Part shown: piece after piece, positions 32,320 to 42,781 of the stretch | How positions within the stretch are numbered: position 1 is the first letter of the stretch | Layout: every line of letters begins with the position of its first letter | Assembly (NCBI RefSeq): GCF_016802725.1 | Contig: NC_052668.1 | Location: 4,468,501-4,532,500 of the forward strand | Source: Solenopsis invicta | Taxonomy: Eukaryota > Arthropoda > Insecta > Hymenoptera > Formicidae | Direction: 5' to 3' | Length of the DNA stretch: 64,000 nt | Notes under the pieces: generated by a model | What the model was told of the DNA's origin: nothing | What the model saw: only the letters and a program-made list of their open reading frames with translations | The model's database searches: none | Translations under genes and position numbers: made by a program

Positions 32320-32837
32320 ACTTTTTTAAACAACCTTTTGTTATTATATTTTACAATTGCATTATCTTTAGTATTTTTTAAATTAATTAATAATAATGCA
32401 CTTACATATACTAATAAAATTAAGCAACTTTTTATTAATAAAAAATTAATAAAAATGTTTAACAAATTATTTATTATAATAAAATTATTTATAAAGGTAA
32501 ATAATTAGCCCTTAACGAACATACTTATTCCGAAAAATAATACATTTTAATTTATAACGTTTTATAAATTTGTAACGTCTTATAATTTATAACTTCTTAT
32601 AATTTATAATATTATAGAACTCTCAAAGTGTATTATTTTTTGGAATAAATTTGCTTGGTAAGGCTTAATTATTAATTTTTATAAATAATTTTATTATAAT
32701 AAATAATTTGTTAAACATTTTTATTAATTTTTTATTAATAAAAACTTGCTTAATTTTATTAGTATATGTAAGTGCATTATTAATTAATTTAAAAAATACT
32801 AAAGATAATGCAATTGTAAAATTAATAGCAATAGATT

Positions 32838-32946
32838 AAAAAAAAAATAAAAAAGATTTGATACTGCGGAGATTCAAACCCAGTCTGCCACGAAAGGAAA
32901 AATGTAATGCTAGAACTTAGCCTTTTCAGCCACGACGCTCTCTTGG
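32838..32946 (-). other. tRNA-like pol III unit, right arm of P2
   Basis: Inverted partner of the left unit: GAGCGTCGTGGCTG at 32944-32931 on the minus strand, B box GGGTTTGAATC at 32881-32871, then a T-rich run (32838-32856 read in reverse). Confidence 0.55.
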
Positions 32947-33771
32947 ATAGTGGTTCAAGATTCTAGTACTTAACGTACAAACGTTCAAATGTTAAATTTT
33001 AATTGCAATTTTCTTAAAAAATAAGCTCCATTCACGCTAACCCTTTTACACTTTTAATATACTTGTTCCCTCCTTTCCAATAAGCTATGATTTATCTCAT
33101 TTGGCATTTTACAGTTCTTGCCTACTTCTTGTTAGATATACAATTTTATATCACAGAAGTAATTAATACCAATGCAATTGTAAGTTTTATGCAAAATTCT
33201 TCAAAATTATTTCTTTATTATAACTTTTTTGTTTTTAATATATGAATGTAATATTTTGGCTCAATGTTAGCACAACTTAGCACAATCTAGCACAATTTTT
33301 AAAATTAAGAAATTTGAAAAGTGGGGAGCTAGCATAAAAAATCGTTTTTTTTCTTTATTTTTTAACGTATTTTTCATATTTTTGTTTTAATATATGGGCA
33401 CAATGTGGTACAAACCTAGCACAATTCAGCACAACTGTTGGAATTTGTTAATTCACAAAGTGGGATGGGGGGGGGGGTCTAACTTCTTTCAGACAATGTT
33501 AACTGATATAAAACTTGTTATTAATATAATTATGTTTTATACTGTATTTTTATGAATAATACTTTACAGTCAAAAATTATTTTGCTCACAAGGGCACCAC
33601 ACATAACCCGGGTCACCGATTTTGATGAAACTTTACAGTTATGTAGTATTAGTATAGAAATACTAAATGCTAAACGGAGACGATGCACTACTCAACCGTT
33701 GACGTGAAATCGTTGTTTGAATTTCACCATATAGCTTTAATACCGTAACATTGAAGGAGTTTGGCAAGTAG

Positions 33772-33863
33772 CAGCGTGGTGTGGCGGACAGCGCGAGCGC
33801 CTATAGTTTTGCAGGTCGCGGCCGTCTCGGGTTCGAGTCCACAATTTTTTTTTTTTTTTTTTT
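33772..33863 (+). other. tRNA-like pol III unit, left arm of P3
   Basis: A-box-like TGGCGGACAGCGCGAGCG, then B box GGGTTCGAGTCC (33829-33840), identical to the tRNA consensus, then 19 T (33845-33863). No complete cloverleaf can be drawn: the anticodon region does not pair. Confidence 0.65.
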
Positions 33864-34006
33864 ACCCAGTACTCTTATTGTTACAATATACATATATATA
33901 TATATAATAAAATATATAATAAATAATACACAGATATAGATATAATAATACGCAAAAAATCTTCTCTGCATTCGAACTTTTGTTAGTTTACTTTATATAC
34001 ATTTAA

Positions 34007-34041
<35 letters not shown>

Positions 34042-34583
34042 TAGATTTATATGGATGGCGAGATATTTATATGATATATTTGATTGTGAGAGTTAATATG
34101 CATATTTATTTATGTGTAAGTACAAAAACAATTACAAATGAATTTATTCGTCGTCTTGCTCTGTAATTTTGCACACTTTCGGGTCATAATAATTACAAAA
34201 ACAAGTAATAAAATTCACAGCTAGTTTTAAGAATGTCTTTTATGCGTTTGTATTGCTGTTGGAATTATATTGACACAGCTGCAGCCCCTCTTCCCTAGAA
34301 TTTCACGTTTTACTTCCCCCTTCTCTCGCCTATTCAACCAAAAAGGGACAGTATCCTTTTCAGGTAGTAAAAAATTGGATTTATAAAATGTTCGTGGTGT
34401 AAATCAGTTTTATGTTTTACTTGTTTTTATGATTATTATCACCCGAAAGTGTGCAAAATTACAGAGCAAGACGACGAATAAATTCATTTGTAATTGTTTT
34501 TGTACTTACACATAAATAAATATGCATATTAACTCTCACAATCAAATATATCATATAAATATCTCGCCATCCATATAAATCTA

Positions 34584-34639
<56 letters not shown>

Positions 34640-34782
34640 AATGTATATAAAGTAAACTAACAAAAGTTCGAATGCAGAGAAGATTTTTTGCGTATTATTA
34701 TATCTATATCTGTGTATTATTTATTATATATTTTATTATATATATATATATATGTATATTGTAACAATAAGAGTACTGGGTA

Positions 34783-34877
34783 AAAAAAAAAAAAAAAAAA
34801 TTGTGGACTCGAACCCGCGACGGCCGCGACCTGCAAAACTATAGGCGCTCGCGCTGTCCGCCACACCACGCTGCTAC
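34783..34877 (-). other. tRNA-like pol III unit, right arm of P3
   Basis: Inverted partner of 33772-33863: AGCGTGGTGTGGCGGACAGC on the minus strand, B box GGGTTCGAGTCC (34815-34804), then an A-run on the plus strand (34783-34800) that is a T-run for this unit. Confidence 0.65.
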
Positions 34878-35059
34878 TTGCCAAACTACTTCAATGTTAC
34901 GGTATTAAAGCTATATGGTGAAATTCAAACAACGATTTCACGTCAACGGTTGAGTAGTGCATCGTCTCCGTTTAGCATTTAGTATTTCTATACTAATACT
35001 ACATAACTGTAAAGTTTCATCAAAATCGGTGACCCGGGTTATGTGTGGTGCCCTTGTCA

Positions 35060-35214
35060 GTATAGTGATTTTTATTTCAAGACTGTCTTAAGTAATGTCT
35101 TAAGATGCTAATATGGCTCTGTGATTGGTTGATGATGTCTTAAAATGGTACTTAAGACGGTCTTAAATGTATGAATCAATGTATGAATCAAACTATGAAT
35201 ACTAGCCTTTGAAT
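35060..35214. mobile_element. MITE, CCGGTATTCATAGT family, copy 2 (left end damaged)
   Basis: Shares TTAAGACGGTCTTAA-like and AATATGGCT-like words with 9181-9328 and ends near ACTATGAATACTAGCC. The left end is shortened where P3 abuts. Confidence 0.65.
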
Positions 35215-36012
35215 CAGACAAAGTGTTTTTTATAGATTTTTGGATTTTATAGATGCTAAAAACGATATTGTGTACAAATAAAATTTTTGATTATCATGTC
35301 AGGTTTCCGAAATAATTGAGATGCAAAAATGGCAACATGGGAATTTTTTTAAAGAAAAATTAATGTCATTTTGAAATTGTGATCAACTTCTTTAATTTAT
35401 GTATTGTTCATTTTTTTTTAATGCATTTTATTAATTATTTTTTATTAGGATTTATATCTTTTACATTTTTATTAACTTTTTTAATAAAAAATTTTGAATA
35501 TTGCAAAAAATCACTTTTTGTATATCATAGTACTTTTTCATTTGATGCGTGACACTAACGTTACGACCGATCATATATATAAAAAAAAGTTTCAAATTTT
35601 TTAACTTCAAACGTCAGTTTGATATTAGATAGGATAATTGAATAATCTTTTAATTGAAAAATAAACTCTTGAGATGAATTGACAATAAATTTTGAAAATG
35701 TAAGTTATTACAAATTAATATTTATTTAAAATAATTTTATATAAAATTTTATATAATTAAATTTGAGGTTAGTAGATCTGTGTCAGTCACAGTGGCTCTT
35801 AGTGCTGCATAATTATTTTTAAAATGTTTAATGTTTACAATTTTCAACTTATTTAAACTGTGCGCTACATATTTGTCAAACTTAAAATTCAGTTATGAAG
35901 TAAAAATACGTAATATTGATTTAGAAATTATTTAGAAGCATCATAATAAGATTCCTCCTCTCCGAAAAAACTGCAAAAAATTTTATTGCGAAAAAATAAT
36001 ACTTTATCCAGC
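35215..36012. other. AT-rich stretch, no gene
   Basis: Nothing supported. Confidence 0.4.
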
Positions 36013-36137
36013 AGGCCTAACTGTTAACGACAGTTTTGTCGTCGTTATAATGTTATTGCACAGATATAATCTATGGTAAAAAAACTACGCAATGACGTTA
36101 TAACGATAAGAGAACTATCGTTAAGAGTTACAGAATA
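36013..36137. repeat. Hairpin MITE-like repeat
   Basis: GCAGGCCTAACTGTTAACGA (near 36011) faces TAAGAGTTACAGAATAGGTCTGC-type sequence at the right; CGTTATAATG pairs with a facing CGTTATAACG. About 125 bp. Confidence 0.6.
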
Positions 36138-36142
36138 GGTCT

Positions 36143-36205
36143 GCAGGGCTCGAACGTGGATCTTCTGACATTCCGTGTGTACATCTTACCATTTTGATCA
36201 AAATT
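36143..36205 (-). other. tRNA-like sequence, SINE head or decayed tRNA
   Basis: On the minus strand: AATGGTAAGATGTACACACG, then GGAATGTCAGAAGATCCACG and TTCGAGCCC. The GGTAAGA and GTTCGAGCC words have the order of a tRNA D-arm and T-arm. It lacks a clear acceptor stem and lies beside a hairpin MITE. It is not part of a long palindrome. Confidence 0.4.
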
Positions 36206-36821
36206 TAAAAAAAATTAAAAATTAATTTTGAATATGATGTAAATTAAGAATGTTTTTTTTAAATTACTTTATAACTTTGCATGGCTTGTTATGCTTTAAT
36301 TAGCCTGTTATTTAATTGAAAAATTGAAAAATTAAAAAATTATTTAGCTGTAAGATTGTTAAGACCTGATTGACATAGGCCTGCTAATTTTATGATTAAT
36401 TTTGTTAGTCTAATTTAACTTATTATTGATAATTACATTTGTTATATTTAATATTTTATATTATCTGAAAAATTTAATTAGAGAAATAAAAAAATACTTG
36501 GAATAGTAATTATTTTGAATAATTAATTTTTTGTAATAAAAGTAATTATTTGTAATAATTTTGTTAAAGTAAAATATTTATAATTTAACACATTAACCTG
36601 AAAATATAAATAAATAGTAGTAGTAGTAGTAGTAGTGAAAATATAAATAAATATTTAAAAAAAATATTTAAAATTATTTTTAATAGAAATTGGAAATATT
36701 GAATTTTATAGAGGCTTTCAAGTTTAATTACTTATCCTAAGTATTTTTTCATTTCTGGTTCCATCTAAAAAATAATAATTTTTCAGATAATATATTATTA
36801 AATTTAATAAATATAATTATA
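36206..36821. other. AT-rich stretch, no gene; (TAG)7 at 36616-36636
   Basis: Only the trinucleotide microsatellite stands out. Confidence 0.5.
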
Positions 36822-37286
36822 CAGGATGTTTGATATTGTTTACTTATGCTCTTGTGGATTGATAGAGCAAGTCAAACTGAGAAGAAAAGTCTTTTATCAT
36901 TTTTAAAAATTTGCAATAGTTACTGAGATAGAAATGATTAAAATCGGCGAATGAGCACGTACATTTCTTACCCACCATACGCGGGGACCGCCCGTCGATC
37001 ATCAAGCCAGAGGTAGCCGCATCAAGCGGCGCGGTGAGGAGGAAGAAGCAGCAATGGCTGTTTTATCCGCCTCACCGCGCCGCCTGCCGTGGCTGCCTCT
37101 GGCTTGATGACCGACGGGCGATTCCCGCGTGCGGTGGATAGGGAAAATATGTGTTTATTTGCCGACTTTATTAATTTTTATCTCAGTAATTATTGCGAAT
37201 TTTGTAAAATATTAACGGACTGTTTTTCACAATTTGACTTGTTCTATTAACCCACGAAAGCATAAGTGAACGATATCAAACACCCT
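36822..37286. mobile_element. Mariner-derived MITE with GC-rich core, copy 1
   Basis: CAGGATGTTTGATATTG faces CGATATCAAACACCCTA, with TA on both sides. Inside, GCTCTTGTGGATTGATAGAG is mirrored, and a GC-rich core pairs AAGCCAGAGGTAGCCGC with GCGGCTACCTCTGGCTT-type sequence around 37005-37115. Same family as 48649-49012. Non-coding. Confidence 0.85.
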
Positions 37287-37329
37287 ATATAAGATTTTAG
37301 TTAAATTCTTTATTTTATATAAAACTGAC

Positions 37330-37560
37330 AAAACAGACGCGCGCTACGTGCGCGCTACAAAGCTTCTAATATTATAATTTTATACAAATTACAAATTGAA
37401 TGTTACACTATTAATACAAAGTCAAAATACACGATATCCGCGATAACAGCCATTCACGAAATAAGTGGTGAATGAGAACCAATCAGCACATCGGAAAAGC
37501 TACAATAAACTTTGAGAAATCGAATATTGATGCAATGCATTTTTTTAGATAGGGATAGAT
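37330..37560 (-). repeat. Dispersed repeat, copy 2 (see 5545-5795)
   Basis: Matches 5545-5795 in reverse, from GACGCGCGCTACGTGCGCGC to TTGATGCAATGCA. Confidence 0.7.
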
Positions 37561-38993
37561 TAATATATTAACTTACAATTAACTTATATTTTTAGAGTTT
37601 ATTGTCACGTGAGCGCTTGAAACGCTAGCGTCAAGCGTTAAGAGATTCCTTAAAGGATATTTTTATTATTGTGGAAACCTAATGTGTTAATGAAAATTGA
37701 TTTATGGCATTGTTTGTAACATTTAAAAATTTATAGAAACATTTTGTCTAATTTAAAATAAGGTGACTATATCCTATATGATTTATTTAACTATATCCTA
37801 TATAATTATGAGTTTAAAATTCAGAATTGATGGTCAGATTCCAAGTAGATAACATTTCTTAACATTAATTTAAAATATTGTACAATTTCAAATATTTACA
37901 TGGGTATCATGAAGACAAAGTGTCAGTTTTTAGACAAAGTGTCATTTAGGTTGTATTAGGTACTGTACTCAATATAGCTTAATTATATATTTTTTTCTTT
38001 TTTACAAAGAGTTATAAAAAATTGGATAACAAAGTCTTAGACATATAAGATAATCCTTGAAGGACACATATAAATGGAGTGGGAATTGTGTAAATAAATT
38101 GTGTCTTATATGTGTGTGAGAAAGAAAGATATATATGAAATATTTGTGTGCTTATGTGTCAAGCTTGCAACTGTTATATATGTAGGTGACATATGTCAAG
38201 AGCTAATGTAAAGTTTAATGCGAATAAATGATATTTGTTAGCATTGTTTGAAATTTCCAAAAAATGATATAAATGTATAAAGAGTAAAAATAAATAAATA
38301 AATGATGTAAATATATATTTGAATGTTGGAGAGAAATAGAGAGCAAAGACTGAGATAATATATTTAATTTTAAAATAAAAGGCATGATAATAAAGTACAA
38401 TTTTATAGAATAATAATAAATATAAATACACATACAATGAAAAGAATTACAGATTTATTTTATGTTTTATTGACGCTCAAAGTGTATTAATTTAGAAAAC
38501 TTATGTTGAATATATTCTTTAGATAGTAGCGTATTTAGCCTCGTAAATTAAACGTATATTTATGTAAACTTTTATAAAACTTTTAATTAATTCTATTCTA
38601 TGATTGTTAAAAATATTTTGATGCTTAACCTATTAAAGCCCATAACCAGACCAGCAAAGGTAGCAACAAATAACAATTGAAAATAGGAGCATAAAAAATA
38701 TTATTAACGTAAAAAGTACTTTTTAAAAATCAATTTTGCATTTAATTGTAATAAATAAATTATTAAAAATTAACTGTAGAGGGAAACTGATAGCGCCAAT
38801 CAATTCTATGGGAAAAGTTACCAACGAAATGTATATGACTTTCTCTTACATTATTTATATTTTACGCAAAAAAATAATACAAAATATAAATAATTAAAAC
38901 CCGTTTCTGTCCATAGCTAGACCTGCAGAGATAACCCAAAAAATAACAATTGGAAATAGGATCAAAACGTAAAAAAATTTTAATTAACATTTT
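37561..38993. other. AT-rich stretch, no gene
   Basis: Two blocks (about 38634-38705 and 38900-38970) share AAATAACAATTG and AATAGGA words, a weak direct duplication. The short minus-strand frames near 38174-38437 are Tyr/Ile/Phe-rich and look accidental. Confidence 0.4.
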
Positions 38994-39269
38994 TTAAATA
39001 TTAAATTTTATACGAATAATATGGTTGTTTCTTTTTATAATTTTTTTACAATATTGTGTGATTTTAATATCTTCCGATGGAATAATTAGTTTACCGCTTT
39101 TGTAAGATAATAATGAATTTGTTGTATTTACGATAACAAAAGTTGCACATATATGACACGTTTTTTTAAATATTTCTAATATTTCTAATAACGAATCCGC
39201 TGATATATTTAACCACCTCATCGATAAATGGATTAAGTGTCGATAATCTTGACAAATAATTATTATCAA
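38994..39269 (-). pseudogene. Probable P-element/THAP9-like transposase fragment
   Basis: The 91-codon frame contains CHICATFVIVNTTNSLLSYK and SGKLIIPSEDIKI. A Leu-Ile-x-Pro-Ser-x-Asp motif in this setting resembles the C-terminus of P-type transposases and the NKGGLLFPSKD segment at 14306-14593. No other transposase parts are visible. The match is by motif only. Confidence 0.4.
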
Positions 39270-39466
39270 ATTAATTAACAGAAGATGTTATAATATTACT
39301 TGTTTTTATAAATACATTATCACTTACATTTCATTTTGTTTCAGATGAAGCATATAATATTTATACATTATTTATTTCCCTTTTTTGAAATAGTTTTTTT
39401 ATAAGTACTTTTGAATTGTTGCACATTAGGATTGTTGTTAAATTCTTTTCTTCTGCTTATTACATA

Positions 39467-40744
39467 TTAGGAGTATAAATAAGTTTCCGCCGTTTCACAA
39501 AAAATGGCGCCACTAGTATGTTATGGTTGAAATTGTAAAACGTTATATCGTAAGGTTGGACATCTGGCAACAACATAACTTTAAAATATTAGCGATTTTG
39601 TATCAGCATCATATATCTTTTTTTGTGCGAAAATGTCGAGTTTTGAGCCGAATAAGCGTCATTTGCGGGAGCTTTTAATTTACTTCTTTAATTTGAAGAA
39701 ATCTGTAGCCGAGGCGCATCGATTGCTTGTAGAAGCATATTGTGAGGCTGCCTTAAATGAGAGAAGTTGCCGTGAGTGGTTTCACAAATTTAAGAACGGT
39801 GAATTTGACATCGAAGACAAAGAACGTAGCGGAAGGTCGAAAGTGTACGAAGACGCGGAATTGGAAACATTATTAGATGAAGATTCGTGCCAAACGCAAG
39901 AAGCACTTGCACTTACATTAGGAGTGACTCAACCAGCAATTTCACATCGCTTAAAATCATTGGGAATGATTCAAAAACAAGGAAACTGAGTTTCATATGA
40001 ACTGAAGCCGAGAAACGTTGAACGCCGATTTTTCACATGTGAAATGCTGCTTGCCAGGCATAAACGAAAGAGTTTTTTTGCATCGTATAGTCACTGGTGA
40101 TGAAAAATGGATCCACTACGATAACCCAAAGAAGAAGAAATCATGGGGACCACCTGGCTATGCTTCAACATCGACAGCCAAGCCGAACATTCATGGAAAA
40201 AAGCTCATGTTATGTATTTGGTGGGATCAGCTTGGTGTCGTGTATTATGAGTTGCTCAAACCGAATGAAACCATTACTGGGGCTCTCTACCAAACACAAT
40301 TGATGAGATTGAGCCGAGTACTCAAGGAAAAACGTGCCCACTACTACTCTAGACACGACAAAGTTATTCTTCTGCATGATAATGCTCGTTCACATGTTGC
40401 GGCGCCGGTCAAAACCTACCTGGAAACACTCAATTGGGAAGTTTTACCCTACCCACCGTATTCACCAGACATTGCTCCTTCTGATTTCTACCTGTTTCGA
40501 TCAATGGCGCATGGCCTGTCTGAGCAACACTTCACATCATATGAAGATACAAAAAATTGGGTCGATTTGTGGATAGCTTCAAAAGATGAAGCATTCTTCC
40601 GACGCGGTATCCGTATGCTGCCAGAAAGATGGGAAAAAGTGACTAGCAATGGATAATACTTCGAATAAAACATTAGGTACCGTTCTTTCACAATAAATGC
40701 CCAATTTTTGATAAAAAACGGCGGAAACTTATTTATACTCCTAA
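39467..40744 (+). mobile_element. Mariner transposon A (mauritiana-like), 1278 bp
   Basis: TTAGGAGTATAAATAAG is mirrored by CTTATTTATACTCCTAA, with TA on both sides (39465-39466 and 40745-40746). Length, TA duplication and transposase are all typical of full-length mariner. It is complete at both ends, so it arrived by transposition and decayed in place. Confidence 0.95.
39633..40656 (+). pseudogene. Mariner A transposase, inactivated
   Basis: Starts MSSFEPNKRHLRE. N-terminal helix-turn-helix region to about residue 118, then a TGA (39987-39989) where the WVPHE-type motif should have Trp. A run of seven T (40073-40079) shifts the frame before IVTGDEKWIHY (first Asp). LLHDNARSH carries the second Asp and YSPDIAPSDF the third, 34 residues apart: DD34D. 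Cuts target DNA at TA. One stop and one frameshift are the only clear breaks. Confidence 0.93.
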
Positions 40745-40914
40745 TAAAAAAAGGTGATCTTGATTAAGTTTGTATGTTAACAAATATGTAAGTCCCTTTT
40801 TTTCTAAGATATTAAAGAAATTGAATATATTTATTAAGCAAATGATGAAATTCAGAAAACCAGTTTGAAAAATAGAGCGACCAGTGGAATCTTTTAACTG
40901 TTTTATATATTTAA

Positions 40915-42051
40915 GGCTCCTGTCTACTCGCTGCAGCCATATTGAAATCGTGACGTTATAAACGTAAAATGACACGTAATTTTGTCTGACGTGCTATTTG
41001 TAAATAAATACAATTTGGATAAAACGGACTAATTAGGTGGCTTTAAAACACTTGTAAAAATAGGTAAAGACTATCTTTTTTTGCCTAATAGTAAATAGTC
41101 ACAAAAAGCATGTAAAGTGAAGCTATTCAACCAGGAAAACACGGTTAAGTTAAAGCTAAAGTTTCCAATGTGCCATTTGTAAATAAAGACAATTTGGATA
41201 AAACAGATTAATCAGATGGCGACCCTTAAACACATAAGTGGGTCTGAGAGATCCCATATGAAGTTTTGAATGCTTGCTGTGTGAAGACGGAATGAGATAG
41301 GAAGTTTGGACCAGGACGTAAAGAAAATTTGAAATCTCTTTCGATTTCTATGGTTGATCAACTTTTTTGGTCAACTAGAATTCGTACGACACAGCAACAA
41401 AGTTTTGTTAGAGTCAATGCGACCCATATAGTGTGTGTTTTTTTGTGAGTAATCTTATGTAAAAAAAACTGAACAAAACACGTTCAAACAGGTCCGTCTG
41501 CTTATGTTACTTTGTCTAAAGTTAAAATATTATAGTGCCGTGAAAAAGAAGACTTCTGCGTAGTCCGAAATATATTATGAAACACATCATTTTCAATTTT
41601 AGACACCTTGAGTTTATCAAAAATACCTTATATTCGCCTTGTTATGTAAGTATATTTTTTACTAGAAATGGCAGTGACATAATTTTTTTTTGAAAGTATG
41701 ATTTTTTAGCTTTGAAACGCCGTATTGTAAAGTCTTTAAAAGTTTTTTGTTGCAAAGATATGATTTTATTTTTAATTTGTTTTTAAAGTGGATTTTTAGA
41801 CACTCAAAACTACTGAAAGGAGTGAAAAATGGGTTTTTATATATAAAATTCAAAGAAACTTTACTTGCGGTCTATTTTTACAAATTTGATATATACGAGA
41901 CAAGTCATATTTTCACAATGAAACACATAATGACAAAATGACATGCACAACAACATGTCAATCTCTCACGTTTTATGTTTATTAATTTTAATTTTATCCG
42001 CGACGGAATGTTGCTACCGTCCACGCGGAGTTCCCTGAGGCGCTAGGAGCC
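40915..42051. mobile_element. TTAA-flanked non-autonomous element, 1137 bp
   Basis: TTAA occurs at both borders (40911-40914 and 42052-42055), inside which GGCTCCTG faces TAGGAGCC. TTAA duplication suggests piggyBac or Kolobok. The element holds two copies of a ~55-bp block (ATTTGTAAATAAA, ACAATTTGGATAAAAC) at about 40995 and 41175. No transposase frame is visible. Confidence 0.65.
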
Positions 42052-42055
42052 TTAA

Positions 42056-42781
42056 TTATATTATTTGTGTTAACTTATGTTAAAAGTTAAAAGTATTATT
42101 TGTTAGGGCAATATTTGATTTTGACTGTTTATCAAACTTTGATCTAACATTTAATAAATTTATTGTGCTGCTTGTGTACACTAAATATGTTTATGGTATT
42201 TGATTTGCCTTAAGAGTTAGGACTCAGGAGAATGCCGCTTGGACTGGATAAAAATTCTGACATACATACATACTTCTCAAAACAAAATACTAGTCTTTAT
42301 TCTGTGTTGTCCAGTACACTTGTTACTTATTTTAAAGACGACTCGATAGCGTAATTATGACGCTTGTAGCTGTCACGCATTATCGCGGAGTTGGGTTACG
42401 ACGTGGCGTGAATGACGCGACTCGTGTATATGCTTGAACAACTTTTGAATATTCTCTCCGCTTCCCGATTTGGTGATACTTTTTATTGTTAATAATTGCT
42501 TGTTTGACGCGACCAAAGGTCGCGTGCAGTATTTGCAGGATCAAAGATTGATTGCAGTATTTGCAAATTTGTAATATTTGCGAATCGGGAAGCAATTCGG
42601 CTTCCGCGTTTTTTATGCAAGTTTTTCAAAAGATCATTAACCGTCCTTCGAAAGACTATTTGCGTTTTCTCTCCTGTACTTATATTTTAGCAATTTTCGA
42701 AATGTAAGTGCGCTTGCTTAGGCATAGCAACAAGAAGCGGTATTATTGCTATTGCTACATTGAAATATATAAATTATATAT
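42056..42781. other. Unassigned stretch, possibly an LTR remnant
   Basis: 42230-42650 has higher GC. GTTAGGACTCAGGAGAATGC (about 42218) resembles GTTAGGACTCTTAGAAAGGG near 46253, hinting at a shared element. No coding sequence supported. Confidence 0.3.

Larger units (their letters stand above)
31662..33207. repeat. Palindrome P2 with a tRNA-like sequence in each arm
   Basis: ATTTTGGAGAATTTCGC on the left faces GCAAAATTCTTCAAAAT on the right. Apart from one insertion (31741-32044) the arms pair almost throughout, with an AT-rich centre near 32590. Each arm carries a tRNA-like unit pointing inwards. No ORF. It interrupts repeat X. No target duplication could be fixed. Confidence 0.85.
31590..33540 (-). 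repeat. Dispersed repeat X, copy 2 (inverted), split by palindrome P2
   Basis: 31590-31661 and 33208-33540 match copy 1 in reverse. The words around CATCGAATTTCCCAATAAT and GGAATTTGTTAATTCACAAA are shared. A G-run of about 12 lies near 33467. P2 sits between the two pieces and P3 follows the outer one directly. Confidence 0.65.
33589..35056. repeat. Palindrome P3 with a tRNA-like sequence in each arm; possible TCA duplication
   Basis: CAAGGGCACCACACATAACC is mirrored exactly at the right end. Arms of about 610-630 bp pair with very few differences: 33589-~34200 and ~34430-35056. TCA occurs on both sides (33586-33588 and 35057-35059), a possible 3-bp target duplication. Each arm has a (TA)n tract and a tRNA-like unit about 190 bp from the end. 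The 230-bp centre is unpaired and non-coding. The closest pairing of the three palindromes suggests it is the youngest. Confidence 0.9.

Noticed and set aside
33772..33843. Functional tRNA gene
   Set aside because: The B box is perfect, but no acceptor stem or paired anticodon arm can be drawn; the T-run follows directly after the T-arm. Described as tRNA-like only.
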